A stretch of 64,000 nt of DNA from Casuarius casuarius (lineage: Eukaryota; Chordata; Aves; Casuariiformes; Casuariidae): positions 2,968,716 through 3,032,715 of the forward strand of contig PTFA01000042.1 of NCBI GenBank assembly GCA_003342895.1, written 5' to 3'. The first letter of the stretch is position 1, and every line of letters begins with the position of its first letter. A model generated the notes under the pieces. The model had not been told where the DNA came from. It did not search any database and was given only the letters and a program-made list of their open reading frames with translations. Of the stretch, positions 49,749-61,874 are shown in pieces. A program made the position numbers and the translations under genes.

Positions 49749-51660
49749 ACAGTGCATAGTGTGATTGTATCATTATTTCCTAGACAGTATTTCCAGAAAT
49801 AATGCCACACAGAGAGGCTTTTAGGTAGATTCCTTTGCTGCTGCACTGTAGCAAGCATTTTGACAATGATGCAAATGCTCCCCACTAATGACCTGGACTC
49901 ACACAGGAGCAGACAGCAGGGGTGGGATTCATTGAAGCTGGTGCTCCCTTTATACTCATTGAAACTATACACTTTTAAGGCACGGTTCATATTACCTTAT
50001 AATTCATCTGTCTTAGGCATCAGCATTAGAACAAGAGGAATAGCGCCCTAACAGTGTCCCTTTCTCTTCACTGACTACAGAGGGACCCTCAGAGGGGTTA
50101 CTAAGGTCTACATGTCTACATTATAGCCCCCTGTAAAGGAGTCAGATCCTGCTGTGGGACTCCACCCAGTTTAGGGGGCTCCCACTAATAATCCTAGTTC
50201 CTAACCCAAGAGCACGGTAACCACATCAAAGTGTGTGGGGGGAAACTTTACCAAAAAATTGAGTCCCGTATTTTGAGAATCTACTTTTCCGGTTTCATAG
50301 CTTGGTCATCTACATAATAAAAGAAGTTATGATCAAAATCTGTTATCTAAGTCACAATGAGGATTAAAAGGTCACTGTGTCACCTCCATCACATCGTTGC
50401 TTCTTTTATACTCAAGAACCACATGGTTTCAGAGGAAGAAAACAACTCATGTGAATGATCAAAATAAGCAGCATGGAAATTTAAATCATGGTGGAAGATG
50501 AAGGAGGAGTACTAATTTAAAATCATCTCTTCAGTGAGGTTTCTAGCCAGAAATAATTTCAGTTCAGACTTCTAACATTTGCCATATGAATTAACTTATA
50601 GTAGAGTTATTGTATACTCTCTAAAATACTGGTACTTCTGTAACTGGCATTACTCTGTAAATCTACACCTGATAATAAGAAAAAACAATGAAGTTAACCC
50701 AAATTGCAAAAACCGTCAGTTGGGACCAGCGCACATACGCTACGGTCAAGTAGCTCTCTCCAGACACCACCTGAATTCAACAGCAGACATTCAGCCCCTG
50801 GGGAATTTTACTTCATTCAGCTTATCTAGCTAGATACTTCCCCAGCCAAATCCAATAAACAGTCTGTGAGCAAGACAAGGCAGTGGTATACCTTTTGCCC
50901 TCCCAGCCAGGACCTCACGAAACTGGCAGCTTGCCACATGTGAGCCAAGAGCCAAACCTAACACCTCAGGCCTGAGAACAGCTTCTTGCCATATGAATTC
51001 TGAATGCATCTTAAAGATAAGCAATACGAATGCACTTATTTTACTGTCGTTCCCAAAACAGTTAGAATACAGGCTGAATCCACAGGTAGCCAAGATTATT
51101 TTAGCAGACTTAATACTCAAGGTTGCAGGGTTAGTTTGCTTGCAAATTCATGACTTATCATGCATGCCTGAAAAGATTGCAGTTCCGTGGATGCAAAGAG
51201 TTTTCACTCCATTTGTAAAATATTAATTTCCAGGAAAAGGAAAATCTTTCCTGATTCTGGTCAGGAAAATACACTTTCAAAATGCTTACATTCCATGGTC
51301 ACTGCATTCAGTTTATTTCAGTGGCAATGATTTCTCAGCTAGAATGTCTCACCTAAAGGAAGAAAACGTCCCTGGCATATCCAGCGAGGACATGGGAGAA
51401 GTCAGCGATTGATGAGCTGCATTACCTCCCCTTAGCAAACCTGAGTGGCAACAAAGCACAGAGCAAAGGATTACGTGACAAAAATCACATCTGCCCTTTC
51501 CCATCCTCTCCTCTCTGTCCAAATGTCAGATCTAAGCTTAATGTAGTCATGTGAGCATCTGCAGAGGATGAGAGAAGTGGGCACTTCCCCTTTTTGTAGG
51601 CAATGAGGAGATCTGTGTACGGCTCCAGCATTCCCTACCTCCTGTTCAGGAAATTGGTCT

Positions 51661-51702
51661 TATTTTGCAATAGGGACAGAGAGAATCACATGCTTAAGGC
51701 CT
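51661..51702 (-). repeat. Possible MIR-like fragment
   Basis: On the + strand the text TATTTTGCAATAGGGACAGA followed by GAGAATCACATGCTTAAGGC resembles the reverse complement of the MIR core ('attttacagatggggaaactgaggcacagagaggttaagtgacttgcccaagg'), with a deletion in the middle. The match is short and gapped, so it could be chance. Confidence 0.4.
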
Positions 51703-54700
51703 TTCCTAAACTGAGGCCCCTGTGCCTCTGTCTCCCTGAGATGAAATAAATCAGGATTAGTAATCATGGCTGGGCAGCCACCTGATTACCCAGACATGTG
51801 ACAAGAAGAAAGGAGCAGAACAGGGCAAATGCTGGCAAAAGAAACATTCACGAATATAAAGTCTGCACTCCAGTGGTGTTCACTCAGGTTTTGGATTCGC
51901 CGTGCATAAATATTCTAGCAGAGATCTTCATGGGCAGGCAAATATTTCTCAAAAACAGTGGTTCTGAGACAATAGCACAGAACATTCTAAGAGCAAATTT
52001 CAAATTCATACACGAGAGAAGCATGATTCTAAGAACTGCATTCTCACTTGTTCAATGAAAAGAGAAATATCCTGACAGGCTCATATGTGCTAAGAAAGCA
52101 GCTCCAGGATAGACTGCCCAGTACTTTCATGAAATTGCTTTTGAGCAATCTACAGGCCAACAAGAAATTATTGGACAAAGAAAATGCAAACGATGGCTAG
52201 CTGCAAGAAAAATCTTGATCAGTTCGCAGGTATTTCATAAGATTAAGACACTTTGGACAGACGATACCTGGATAGCACAAGGGGAAAGAGCTAGGGAAGA
52301 GATACTACTGAAACTCAACATGAGAGCCGGATAGAAAAGGAAAAGTGATAGTCCGCCTCTTAGACCCGCTGAGAAATCCTGATGCTGCCTATGGAAAAGG
52401 TACTGCTGTGTGAGTGGCAGCAACTTAACCACTGTTTTCTTTCTCTCTCTGAAGTATCCTGGCAAGACCAGGCTCCAGGTGAGGCCACATCAGCAGCTCA
52501 TTACCAAGAGCCTAAAGCCAGCCCATAGACAGCCCAGGAGCCATCCTGGAGGCAGAAAGTGGTTGGCAAAGTGGAGGGAAGGTGCAGAGCCCCCCAGGTA
52601 TGGCCACTCTACAGCCTTGTCCATCAGAGAAACAGGGCAAATGTGACCTCTCCCAAAAGGCCAACATGAGTTGAGGCCCCTTGAAAGGGAAGAAAGAGTT
52701 GACCATAGCCTGGAAGGAGGCTAGCTTTGTAAAGCTGAGCAAAGAGCAAAAGGAAGCAGAGCTGGGGCCCTGGAGACCTAAAAGAAGAGAGGAGAATATC
52801 CAACCCTGGAAACATGAGGAGTCTTGGAGAAATGAAACTCAGGGCCTGGAGAGCACTGCTGAAGGATCCATCCATCACAGGAGGGTCTCTCCGGCCAAGT
52901 AGGTATTAAGTCTGGGACTTTCTTGTGTCTTTATCTTTTTATGCCAAAAATTTCAACTATTTAGGAAAACATGTTTTTGTAGAATTTTCAGTCATTCCCT
53001 TTGAAAAACAGTTGCTGTTTTTTAAAGTCCAAATGTTCTAAAATATTTCCCCCACAAGCTTAATTTTAAAAGTTCTAAGACTGTCCTCTCACAGATCCAT
53101 TAGCTGACATATTTTGTAAATGAATGTATTTAGCAGGGTGTAGCTGACAAATGTAAAGTATTTTAATCCCTCCAAAGTGAGTTTGCACTCAAGGTTTTAA
53201 TTAGAAGCTGCGCCAGGTTCAGGTGGAAAACAATCCTTATTTGCCATGCTTGATTACTTACCTTGTATATAACACTCCTCTGTGAGTCTACATGAGAAAT
53301 CAGGGGCGTGAGGGAAAGGGTTATTCCATCCTCTTCAAGAAATCACAGTTTGGGTTAAGGCTGCTAGTATACATAGCCTCTCTCACAAATGCAGACCAGA
53401 ATGATGACCTTGCCATAAGAAGGTAAGATATTCACATCTCCAGTTTCAAACTCTTCATGAGTTTTCTCCTTCCTGACTTGATCTGCGCCTATATCCCACG
53501 TAGTCTTCAGCCTTAGAGACCCAGTGAGCCACCTCATCACACTCATTTATGTTTGGTAAGGCCTGTTAATTTAATAGGGAACTGATGAGGTTCCCCTCTA
53601 TAGCACTACACATACAACGTGTTCCTAAATCAATTTATCATAGGTATAGTATAGGGTTGCAAAATCATGACCACAAAAGACATTTTTCTGTGAAGCTCAA
53701 TAAAATGGCACTCATTATCTGAACTTTCACTCCTTGCCTTCATTTCCTGCCTCCTTCAGAACACAGCCTGGTTTGTTTGCTTTTGACTGAATGGGGGAAG
53801 GGAATGGGAAAGAGAGAAGGGAGGTTGTTTTCATTTATTTGGTTTGACTCGACAGTGTGTCCACAATTAATGTCCTTAAGAAAGTTCCTCTTTCCTGAGG
53901 CAGAGGCAGGAAGGAAAACTGGGTGGGTACTTTATCCAGGGTACTGCACAGCAAGAAGATTCAGAAAAGCGCTTCCACTTGCTGACTATTATAGGGAAAA
54001 AGTAGATACTAAAGCACCAGACTACAGAAAAAAAGACTTTCTTTACATATAGATAAATACGTAAATAAGGAATATTTTCCACTACCTAGAGGAGGAGAAA
54101 TTGCTTGAGAAATGGATGATGCCAAATAGTTCTCTATGCGTGATACATCAGCAGGGTTCTGGCAGAGGCCCTTAAAAAATACAGCGCATGTTTGTGCACA
54201 TCCAACACCCCCTTTGGGAGACACTCTTTCCTCAAACTGCTGTGTGGGCTGTATTCAGCACCCAACACATACCACAACTGCAATCTCTGGTTCTTATCTA
54301 TTGGGCAGAGGTTACTAAGGCCTGTGTAGGTAGCTCTTTGCTAGAGAAAATTAGCAGAGAGCAGGATGAGAGACCCTGAGCTCCTCTGGAATGAGCCAGG
54401 GCTGGGGGGATAAAACTGACCACACAAAAATGTGAATCATCTGTGACAAAAATAGCATAACTCGGAAAAAATAATACAGCAAAGCTGACAGACAGATTAA
54501 AGTCAAGACCAACACCAGTATGCAATAAGGGAAAAGCTAAGATGTCCACAGACATCTCCAAGGAGGGTATCTGCAAGTCCAGTCACAGGAATATAGTCAA
54601 AGTTAGATAGTTTCATATAAAACGTGGATGCTAACAAAAAACAAATGGCAGGATGCTCAAATAGCTTTGATTTTAGTACAGGGGGATTAAAAAGAGTAAC

Positions 54701-56554
54701 GTCTTTAATCCTGGCAGGCCAGCATTAGCTGATGTCGTTGATCTACTTGATTCCTGTTGCTTAAAGGGACTCTGCAAACACCCTTTCCTCTTCCCCTTCT
54801 AAAGAAGGCAGGGCTTTTTAGTTCCATGTATGGTCTGTATTTTCTCACATTCAGAAATGGAAATATAAAAAGATACTCTTCTTATCCTGCCCAGACTCAC
54901 TTCAGATGCTCCAGATCACGAATAGGCCAGGCTGGTCTGAAGTATCGGAAGTAATGCTCTTACATCATTTTAGGCACTGAAGTAAACGGAAGACTTCTCA
55001 GCTGCCACAGAGATTGCAGGCAAACTAAACTGACAGAGATTTTCTGAGTGTGTCGTAGACACTCCTTTGGGAAAGCTCTTCTAGACTTCTATAAAATGGG
55101 AGGGTAGGGGATATTGCCTTAAACCTGACCACTTTTTGACAAGCTGATCCTATACTTAACAGAAGCTTGGTAAGTGAAAGCACCATTACCTCAAGTGGTA
55201 ATGGCAGCTGAAATTGATCTATTATGAGTCCTACAAATTTGAACGGTTACGCTAACTGCTATTAAAATGTATGGAACCTCTTTGTCTTCAATTATTAAAT
55301 GGAGTAATTTATGAAACCTAATCTCAATAACCTCACTGTCCTACTGGCCATCCCTGATGAAAGGAAGAATAAATGTACAGAAGAGCAGTATTGATCTTTT
55401 CTTAAAGGGGGAAAGAAGAGGATCAGGCCTGTTAACCCTTCATTGCAGGAGAAAGTGGCTCATTTGTGGTTTCTTTTCCCCCCAGAGGTCGTGTCCTTCT
55501 TTCATTTCTTGGGTCAGGTTTCAGTCTGACAAGTGGTAATTGATTCCGCTGCTGGTTAGGCTGGGGTAAGTGGGAGATGAAGTTTCAGTGAAAACAAATA
55601 GCACTTCACAGGTCTGACCTTTCCTCTTTAAGCTTTTGTTGTGGTTTACTTGGGATGTGCAGCTTAAAGACTCTAAACCAGTGGTGTCTATCTTACGAAG
55701 TTTCACATAGTCCCCCTCCAAGCTTTTGGCCTGAAGTTAAAGCTGGCTTTTGTCTTAGGATCTGCTGGCAACCCAGCCTAGAAAGTGTTTTCTTCGTCCT
55801 CTTTCCCATGACTTTGCGTAAGATAGAGAATGCAGTCCAGCAGTAGCCATGACATTTTGCCAGTGGACTGAGGTCCACAGCTTAGCGTTTCAGTGTTCAG
55901 CAGTGCTGCTGTGAGACAAAACGTGTATTGAGACATAAAGCCAACCCCCTGCTTCTCTGATCAAGTCATCCAAGGAGGTGGCAGATCTCTACCACCTCTT
56001 TTCTTGCTACAGTCTTGTCCTTCTACCCACAAGGCAGGAGAATTACTTCAGCTTATACACAAACCTACTTATGTCATCTTACAGGTATCTAATTTACTCT
56101 GTCGTTTAGGCCAGTTCTGAAACTGGTCCTGTTTCTCAGCGTGCATTTTTGCATTTTTCTGATATAGAGATCTTGTCAAAGATCCCTGCTGGAGAGTGAC
56201 ACCGGATTGCAGGGGAGTGATTTCAGCTGCACCCAGTTAATGAAAAACATTCTAATTCGAAAAGCAAAAAGTGTCTTGACCTGCTTGTGAATCTTTATTC
56301 TGTATACAGCAGAAAGGAAAATAGCCTCAGGGGCTCTCTTCAAATGCTTCCAGTTAGAGAGAGCATTTCTCAAAAGTAAACCTCTTTATTTACAGGCATG
56401 TTGTTATTGCCAAAGTGAGCCTTTATTTTAAGGTGTTCTCAGAAGAGTGCACATGGCTCATGTCTTAGCAGAAGCAACTAAAATGTTGCAACCTCTATGT
56501 TTTGCCAACAGTAACAACACGTTTGGAAGAGGAAAGGTTTACTTAGTCTTTTTT

Positions 56555-56570
56555 TCTCTCTCTCTCTCTC
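56555..56570. repeat. (TC)n short microsatellite
   Basis: Eight TC units following a T run. It lies about 75 bases upstream of the ETS/YY1-type motif at 56646. Confidence 0.8.
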
Positions 56571-56645
56571 AAGAGTCCTTAATTTCTGAGAGATCCCTGA
56601 CGTTCCTCTTCTGCCTCCTCCAATTTTCTCTTCTGTCCCAGGACA

Positions 56646-56660
56646 GCCGCCATTTCCGGT
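56646..56660 (-). promoter_or_regulatory. Composite ETS/YY1-type motif
   Basis: The + strand reads GCCGCCATTTCCGGT; its complement is ACCGGAAATGGCGGC, an ETS core (CCGGAAAT) fused to a YY1 core (ATGGCGGC). This arrangement is well known at transcription start regions of housekeeping genes. A TC microsatellite lies about 75 bases to the left and a CpG-richer patch about 360 bases to the right. No first exon is recognisable nearby, so a promoter is only a possibility. Confidence 0.35.
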
Positions 56661-57017
56661 AGCAGTGGCTCCCCCTTTGGCAGGGCTGGACCCTGCACAT
56701 TCCTCTGCGCCACTGCCAGCCCACAGTGGTCGCACTGAGTGACACAAGGAGCTACAGCCAGTCCAAATAAATCTGGGACCATCTGCATGTCGGGCTTCCC
56801 AGCCGCTCGGCCAAAGACGCGTCCTCAGCCCTTGCGGTCCCACCACCAGCTCATCTGTTGGACAACATTAAAGCCACGTGGGCAGAGATGGCAAGGGACA
56901 TGTCATGCAAAAACATATTCTGGGAACTGGGCAGTGAGCTGGCAGGTGAATGTCTCCTTTCCCAACATGAACGAGGAGAATGTGCAAAATACTAAAGCCA
57001 GAGCAGTGCTAAGTGGG

Positions 57018-57125
57018 GAGCTGACGGGCTCGCCATGCAGCAGCGGCCCGTGGGGTCCGTGCCAGCACCCCGAGCCCCCCATGCTGCCACCAACCAGCTG
57101 CAGCGCTGGTGGCCTGCTGCGGCTC
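57018..57125. other. Short CpG-rich, GC-rich patch
   Basis: Roughly 105 bases with about nine CpG sites (for example CAGCGGCCCGTGGGGTCCGT) in otherwise CpG-poor DNA. It is too short to be called a CpG island by the usual 200-bp rule. Confidence 0.5.
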
Positions 57126-58049
57126 TCAATAGCCTCATAAAATGTGCTCCCACTGGGCCCAAACTGCACACCTCGAGCACTGTCAGGGCCCCGAGAGGTG
57201 GATTTCTTTAAAAACTTTCTCAGAATGTGCTGTAACAGCCCCGGATCTGACTTATTTTGTTCTGCATCTGTCCCAGAGGAGCTCCTATATGCCGGATGCC
57301 TGTTTTGGGGGTCAACGCTGCCACTTTGCTGCTAGCTGAGTGCAAAAATATTCAGTATTTTTGCTTTTGAGGATTTCTTCTCATTTCCTGTCAATATTTT
57401 TCGTTTAAGGTAAATGAAATAAGACATGAGTCACAGAGCCATGGCCCCCCAGCCCCTCTTCTGAAAAACCAAATTAGAGGAAAAAAATAGGGAAAAAAAA
57501 TCTCCAGCCTGTCTTGAAGGAAGGGGCTGATATTGGCTGCTTGTGTAATAATCTGACACGGAGCAAAACCAGACTTATTACATAGTGGTATCATTCCTTC
57601 TCTTGCTGTATCGAAAAGCCATATGCCTCATTCAACAGCACTGTGGCTGGTGTATATTCCAGCCTCCCACCAGCCTCAGCCCTCCGCCCAAAGAAGATCC
57701 CCTTCGCGACTGGGCTGTCCTACCGGGATCAAAACTACACTTGGGTGCAAGCTCCCGTGTGGCTGCTCCCACAAGAACACGGCCGTCTTGAGAGAGGGCA
57801 GTGCAAGAGCAATACTAATAATCAGGTTAACCCCAAAACTCCCATGTGGGAAGTGCGAACCAGCTGCCCCTCTCAGACTCAAGTGGTGGCTGCAGGGATG
57901 CCCCCCCACACACACGGCAAGCTGGTCCTTCCAGCCACCGGCCAAGAGCACAGAACTGGTGCATTTGCTGGGTTTTTCAGCCCTTGATTTGGCCCCGAGT
58001 ATTTGTATTACAATATGGTTTGAATTGATTATAAGGAGCTATTAAAAAA

Positions 58050-58600
58050 GAAAAAAAAAGAAGAAAGATGGCAAAACTCTTTACATCCTGAAATAACCCA
58101 TAAGCAGTAAAAGAATGTAAATCTCTAACCTTTAATCTGGACAGAACTGTTCCATAAATGCTGGAACATTTCTGAATTGTGGGGTGGGAGCAATAATTTA
58201 TTTTTAAAAGGCCTGTATTTAAAATTTGAGGAAAGTGTACCAGTGCACACACATACAGTAAAATGCATAAGACGAAGGAAAATGACAAGGATCTTAAATC
58301 ACAAGACGCTCCAAATTGTGCATCCAGATGTGCCAGGGATCTTTAGGCTAATAAAATCTGTGATTCTGTATGCAGCATTCCAAAGATTTTATATTTGAGG
58401 GAAAGGGAACCAAAGGACATCCTGAAAAGGATAGTCATAATTGCTCAGGTCAAATCGTGATCTATTTTAACACAGACAGGGCTAAAGCTAACCCAGGAAA
58501 TATTTCAACATTTGCTATAGTAGCACTGCATACCATGAGATATATATTTTTAAATGAACAGCACCAAATTTTCCATCCTGATGAAAGAGGAATTTAATTG
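58050..58600. promoter_or_regulatory. Candidate conserved non-coding element
   Basis: About 550 bases without repeats, microsatellites or long mononucleotide runs, apart from one A-rich edge at each end. It includes motif-like words such as TTTACATCCTG, CAATAATTTATTTTTAAAAGG and CCAGATGTGCC. Short ORFs on both strands overlap it and none is persuasive. This is one of the longest homogeneous blocks in the window. Confidence 0.25.
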
Positions 58601-59074
58601 GATTGCTAAAAAAAAATAAGCAGATGTTATAGAAAACATTTTTGAAAAGGAAATTCATGTTACAAAAAACCCTTGAGCAATCATAAAGTGATGCAGCTTT
58701 GAAAGGAAATACTTTGATTGCATTTTTACCCCTGTGAGAAGTCAGATGTTTGGAAATACCCAGAATTTTTAAAAAATATTTCCTGCTGTGCACTTAAAAA
58801 GAGATTGTAAACTCAAGAACTAGAGTCTGATCCTGACCTTCTTTTTCACTTAGGTGACCCACCTATGTTTCACAAGAGTCGCTCTTTTAGTTATGATGAG
58901 GATATTTCTGATTTTCATGTATGAATAGCCTACAAGAGAATTCATTGAAGTGGGCTGGTAATAGCAATGTCATTTTTCTATCTACCTGTTATAACTGCAT
59001 GGAAAATAGTGCAACTATGCCAGTGTTTAACTGCAGCAACATGATGCCACCCATATGCAATATGGATTCTAAAA

Positions 59075-59150
59075 TTATATGTATTAATATGTATGTTGGG
59101 TGGTATGGGTTATATGCAACCCACACATGGTATGGGTTATATGTATTAAT
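59075..59150. repeat. Local interrupted direct repeats
   Basis: TGGTATGGGTTATATG occurs at 59101-59116 and again at 59128-59143. TTATATGTATTAAT occurs at 59075-59088 and again at 59137-59150. The second copy fuses the two motifs, so the pattern looks like a segmental slip of about 27-62 bases followed by divergence. Confidence 0.7.
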
Positions 59151-61852
59151 AAGGTTTTTGTATATTAATAAACTGCATTCTTTTCTGTTAATTGGCCTTA
59201 AAAATATGGTTGGGTAAAATGTTTTCAGTATCCTCTCACCAACAGTGAGGTCAAAAAAGTACGGAGGAATAAAGGAAGGTATTTGTGAGTTTTTTGTTTT
59301 GTATTAATATTTCTCAGGTACTGTCTTTCGCATGTAAGTGAAAGGGCTACAAAAGCCACATTGTCTGAGCATGAAATGTTCTATATCCTTGAGAAAACAC
59401 TAACAAAGGATATCTGGCCATTTCATCCCAACCAACTTGTTGTATATGCTCTAGAAGTTAATTAATAGACCATGCTCATTTTTTAAGTACAACCTATCCA
59501 TATACAAAGAAATGGGAGCAACAGCATTGGCCAAGCAAGCTGGCCTGAGCCACATTCCCAAGGAGAAACGTAAGAATATGAACTGTCAGGTGATGCTCCA
59601 TAGTAGTCTGCCCCTACACACGCAGGGTGGGAATTATTTGACTGGTGACTTTATGCCCTGATGTTTGTGACTGAGTTAAACTGTTCACCTGCAGAAATTA
59701 AGCCCTTGAGTCGAATCCAGCCCAGCCCCCGGGCTTCGCTCAAGTGGCACAAAAGGACTGATCTGTGCCCGTAACTGGCTTGTAGGTATTTCCACTGTTG
59801 CTCCCAAGTCTAGCCATTTATCTTCTTTGCTGAGCCACAGAAAAAAGCCACAGGGCTGAGTATTCAGGCTATATTCCTGACTGACTCATATATCTCCCTG
59901 TCCTCATATCTGCACTGATGTCTGGGAGCAGGCTCTAGCTGAGCTCTGTGCTGGTCAGAGTGTGAAGGGAACAAGCAATTTGTCATAGCCTTTTTCACCA
60001 ATGTTAAGATCCTGTTGCATTACCAAAGTAAAGAAACAAAAAGCTAAACACTAAGAGCAACATTTCATGGTTTAGTGTTCCTCCTAGAAAAATGATGGCC
60101 CAGAATAATAATTAATATTCTTAAATTGAAAATGGAAAATTTGTTCATCATCTTCAAAACTCTGACAATGTCTGGGGCTTACATCTTTTCCTCCCTTATA
60201 TCTTTCCTGTTCATTCAAGACTCCCATTTTTACAGCCTCACTTTTCTGATGTTGGAGCAAAATCTTGGACTTGCTGAAACAAAAAGAAAATCTCCTGATT
60301 GCCTGTGGTAGTTCTCTGGTTTCATTTCAAGCCTTAACAAAGTTCTTTGAAAACAGGTGTGAGGGAAGTTACTGAGAATTAAGTCTGACAAATGCTACAT
60401 TCAATAAGGCGCCACATGCAAGATGTTCAGAGCTAGTACTTCCTGCTTCACCATGTGGGCTGTGTGGTTTTGACAAGAAAGCGAGGGAAAAACTCATGCA
60501 AGGGAAATACTGATGCTGTAGAAGACAGCTGGCAGTGGACCTAAGTTACCCTCATATACTCTCTTCCAAAGCTGTTAGTGGCTAAATGGAGCATCTCCTA
60601 AATGTCCCCTACTTCTGAGTGTGTATCAGCACACACAAACACTCAAGGCAAATGAATGGGAAGAGAGCAGGAAAAAAACTCCTCTGTGCAACATAGCCTG
60701 CCTCCTTCTACATGTGGGCGGCCTAGGAAAATGCCTCTCTGACAGAAAGTTGTGGAAAAAGGTATAACAAAAAGTGATATCTGAAACCATCTGGGTGGAG
60801 GAAAGCAACTCTCGCTAGATACAGCATGAGCCAGACTACAAAAAATGTTCAGCTTTTACTTAGGTAACAAAGAAAGAGGCCAGGACTCCAGTGATGAGTA
60901 ATATTAACATGTTATGTGAGGAGCTGCTCTGGGGGAAGCCGTCTGGGGGGGAAAAAGCATTCGACTAAGTGTTTTCATGCGTACTGTTGGATTCAGAGCA
61001 GCTCTGGAAATCTGTACCTTATTTCCGTGTTTGAATGGAAACTGAATTCTTTCAAAAATCTGGACCAATTCACTGGATTATGTGATCTATGTAGCAAGGT
61101 TTTACAGAGAGGCACAGCCATCTCTGCATTTCATATAGTAAAGAGCACTCTGCATGAGCCCAAAAGACAGTAAACCCTAATGATACTACAATAATAGGAA
61201 CTAAAAAGTCCCTGTGATTCCAGTTGTTTGTATGCAAGAGAAGAACACAGGGTGCTGCACTATGATCAGCAGAAACAGAAAAGAAAGAGAGCATCATCTG
61301 CATGCAAGATGGTGCCAGAGAGCATCATTTTTTCTTGGAGTGGGACGGTAAAAACAATGGATTCCAGTGTTTCTGATTCTGAAGGATTACGAGCATTTTG
61401 TCACAATTTTCTTTAAAACAGAAGCATCCTGTCCTTCTACACTCCAGCAACAGATGATTCTGAGATAATATATCTATTAAAGAAGCCAAGCTATGCTGAA
61501 GACAGAGTATTATTCCATGATCTTAAATCAGTAGATACAGTCCACTTGTGAAGACACTTAAGTCTGGTGATAGAGCAGTTGAGAAGCTGGCATTTTCCTG
61601 CTTATAAATATCTTTGTTGCTTTGACTTTTCTTCGGCTTCTGGATATTACATCAGCTCCCCCAGGGCAGGGGCTGGTTTCAGACAACTCGAGGGAAGGCT
61701 AAGTATTTTAGAGATAGGCCAGAAAGTTATGTGTGCTGCTATGTCTGCTTTTCTGCTATATGAATCACTCAAGGGAGGTGAAATGAATGAAGATCTGTTG
61801 ACTACAATAAAGCTTCCGTGATTTACACATCCAGGAATTCTGGCTCACTAAC

Positions 61853-61874
61853 TTTTTTTTTTACTTTTTTTTTT
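61853..61874. repeat. T-rich tract
   Basis: Two runs of T separated by AC; simple sequence with no adjacent retrocopy. Confidence 0.85.

Larger units (their letters stand above)
48591..58049. other. Mostly unique non-coding DNA
   Basis: Carries the MIR-like relics at 49638 and 51661, the ETS/YY1-type motif and the CpG-rich patch at 57018. A G+A-rich stretch at 52480-52905 has two consecutive + strand frames in different phases, a possible decayed repeat or exon that I could not identify. Confidence 0.55.

Noticed and set aside
56739..57140. 133-codon + strand frame over the CpG-richer patch
   Set aside because: Several overlapping frames on both strands are open here because GC-rich DNA has few stops. 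The peptide has no recognisable domain.
57623..58045. 140-codon + strand open frame
   Set aside because: It overlaps a 114-codon frame in another phase and a 91-codon frame on the opposite strand in the GC-richer stretch. Stop-poor composition explains all three, and no domain or splice pattern is visible.
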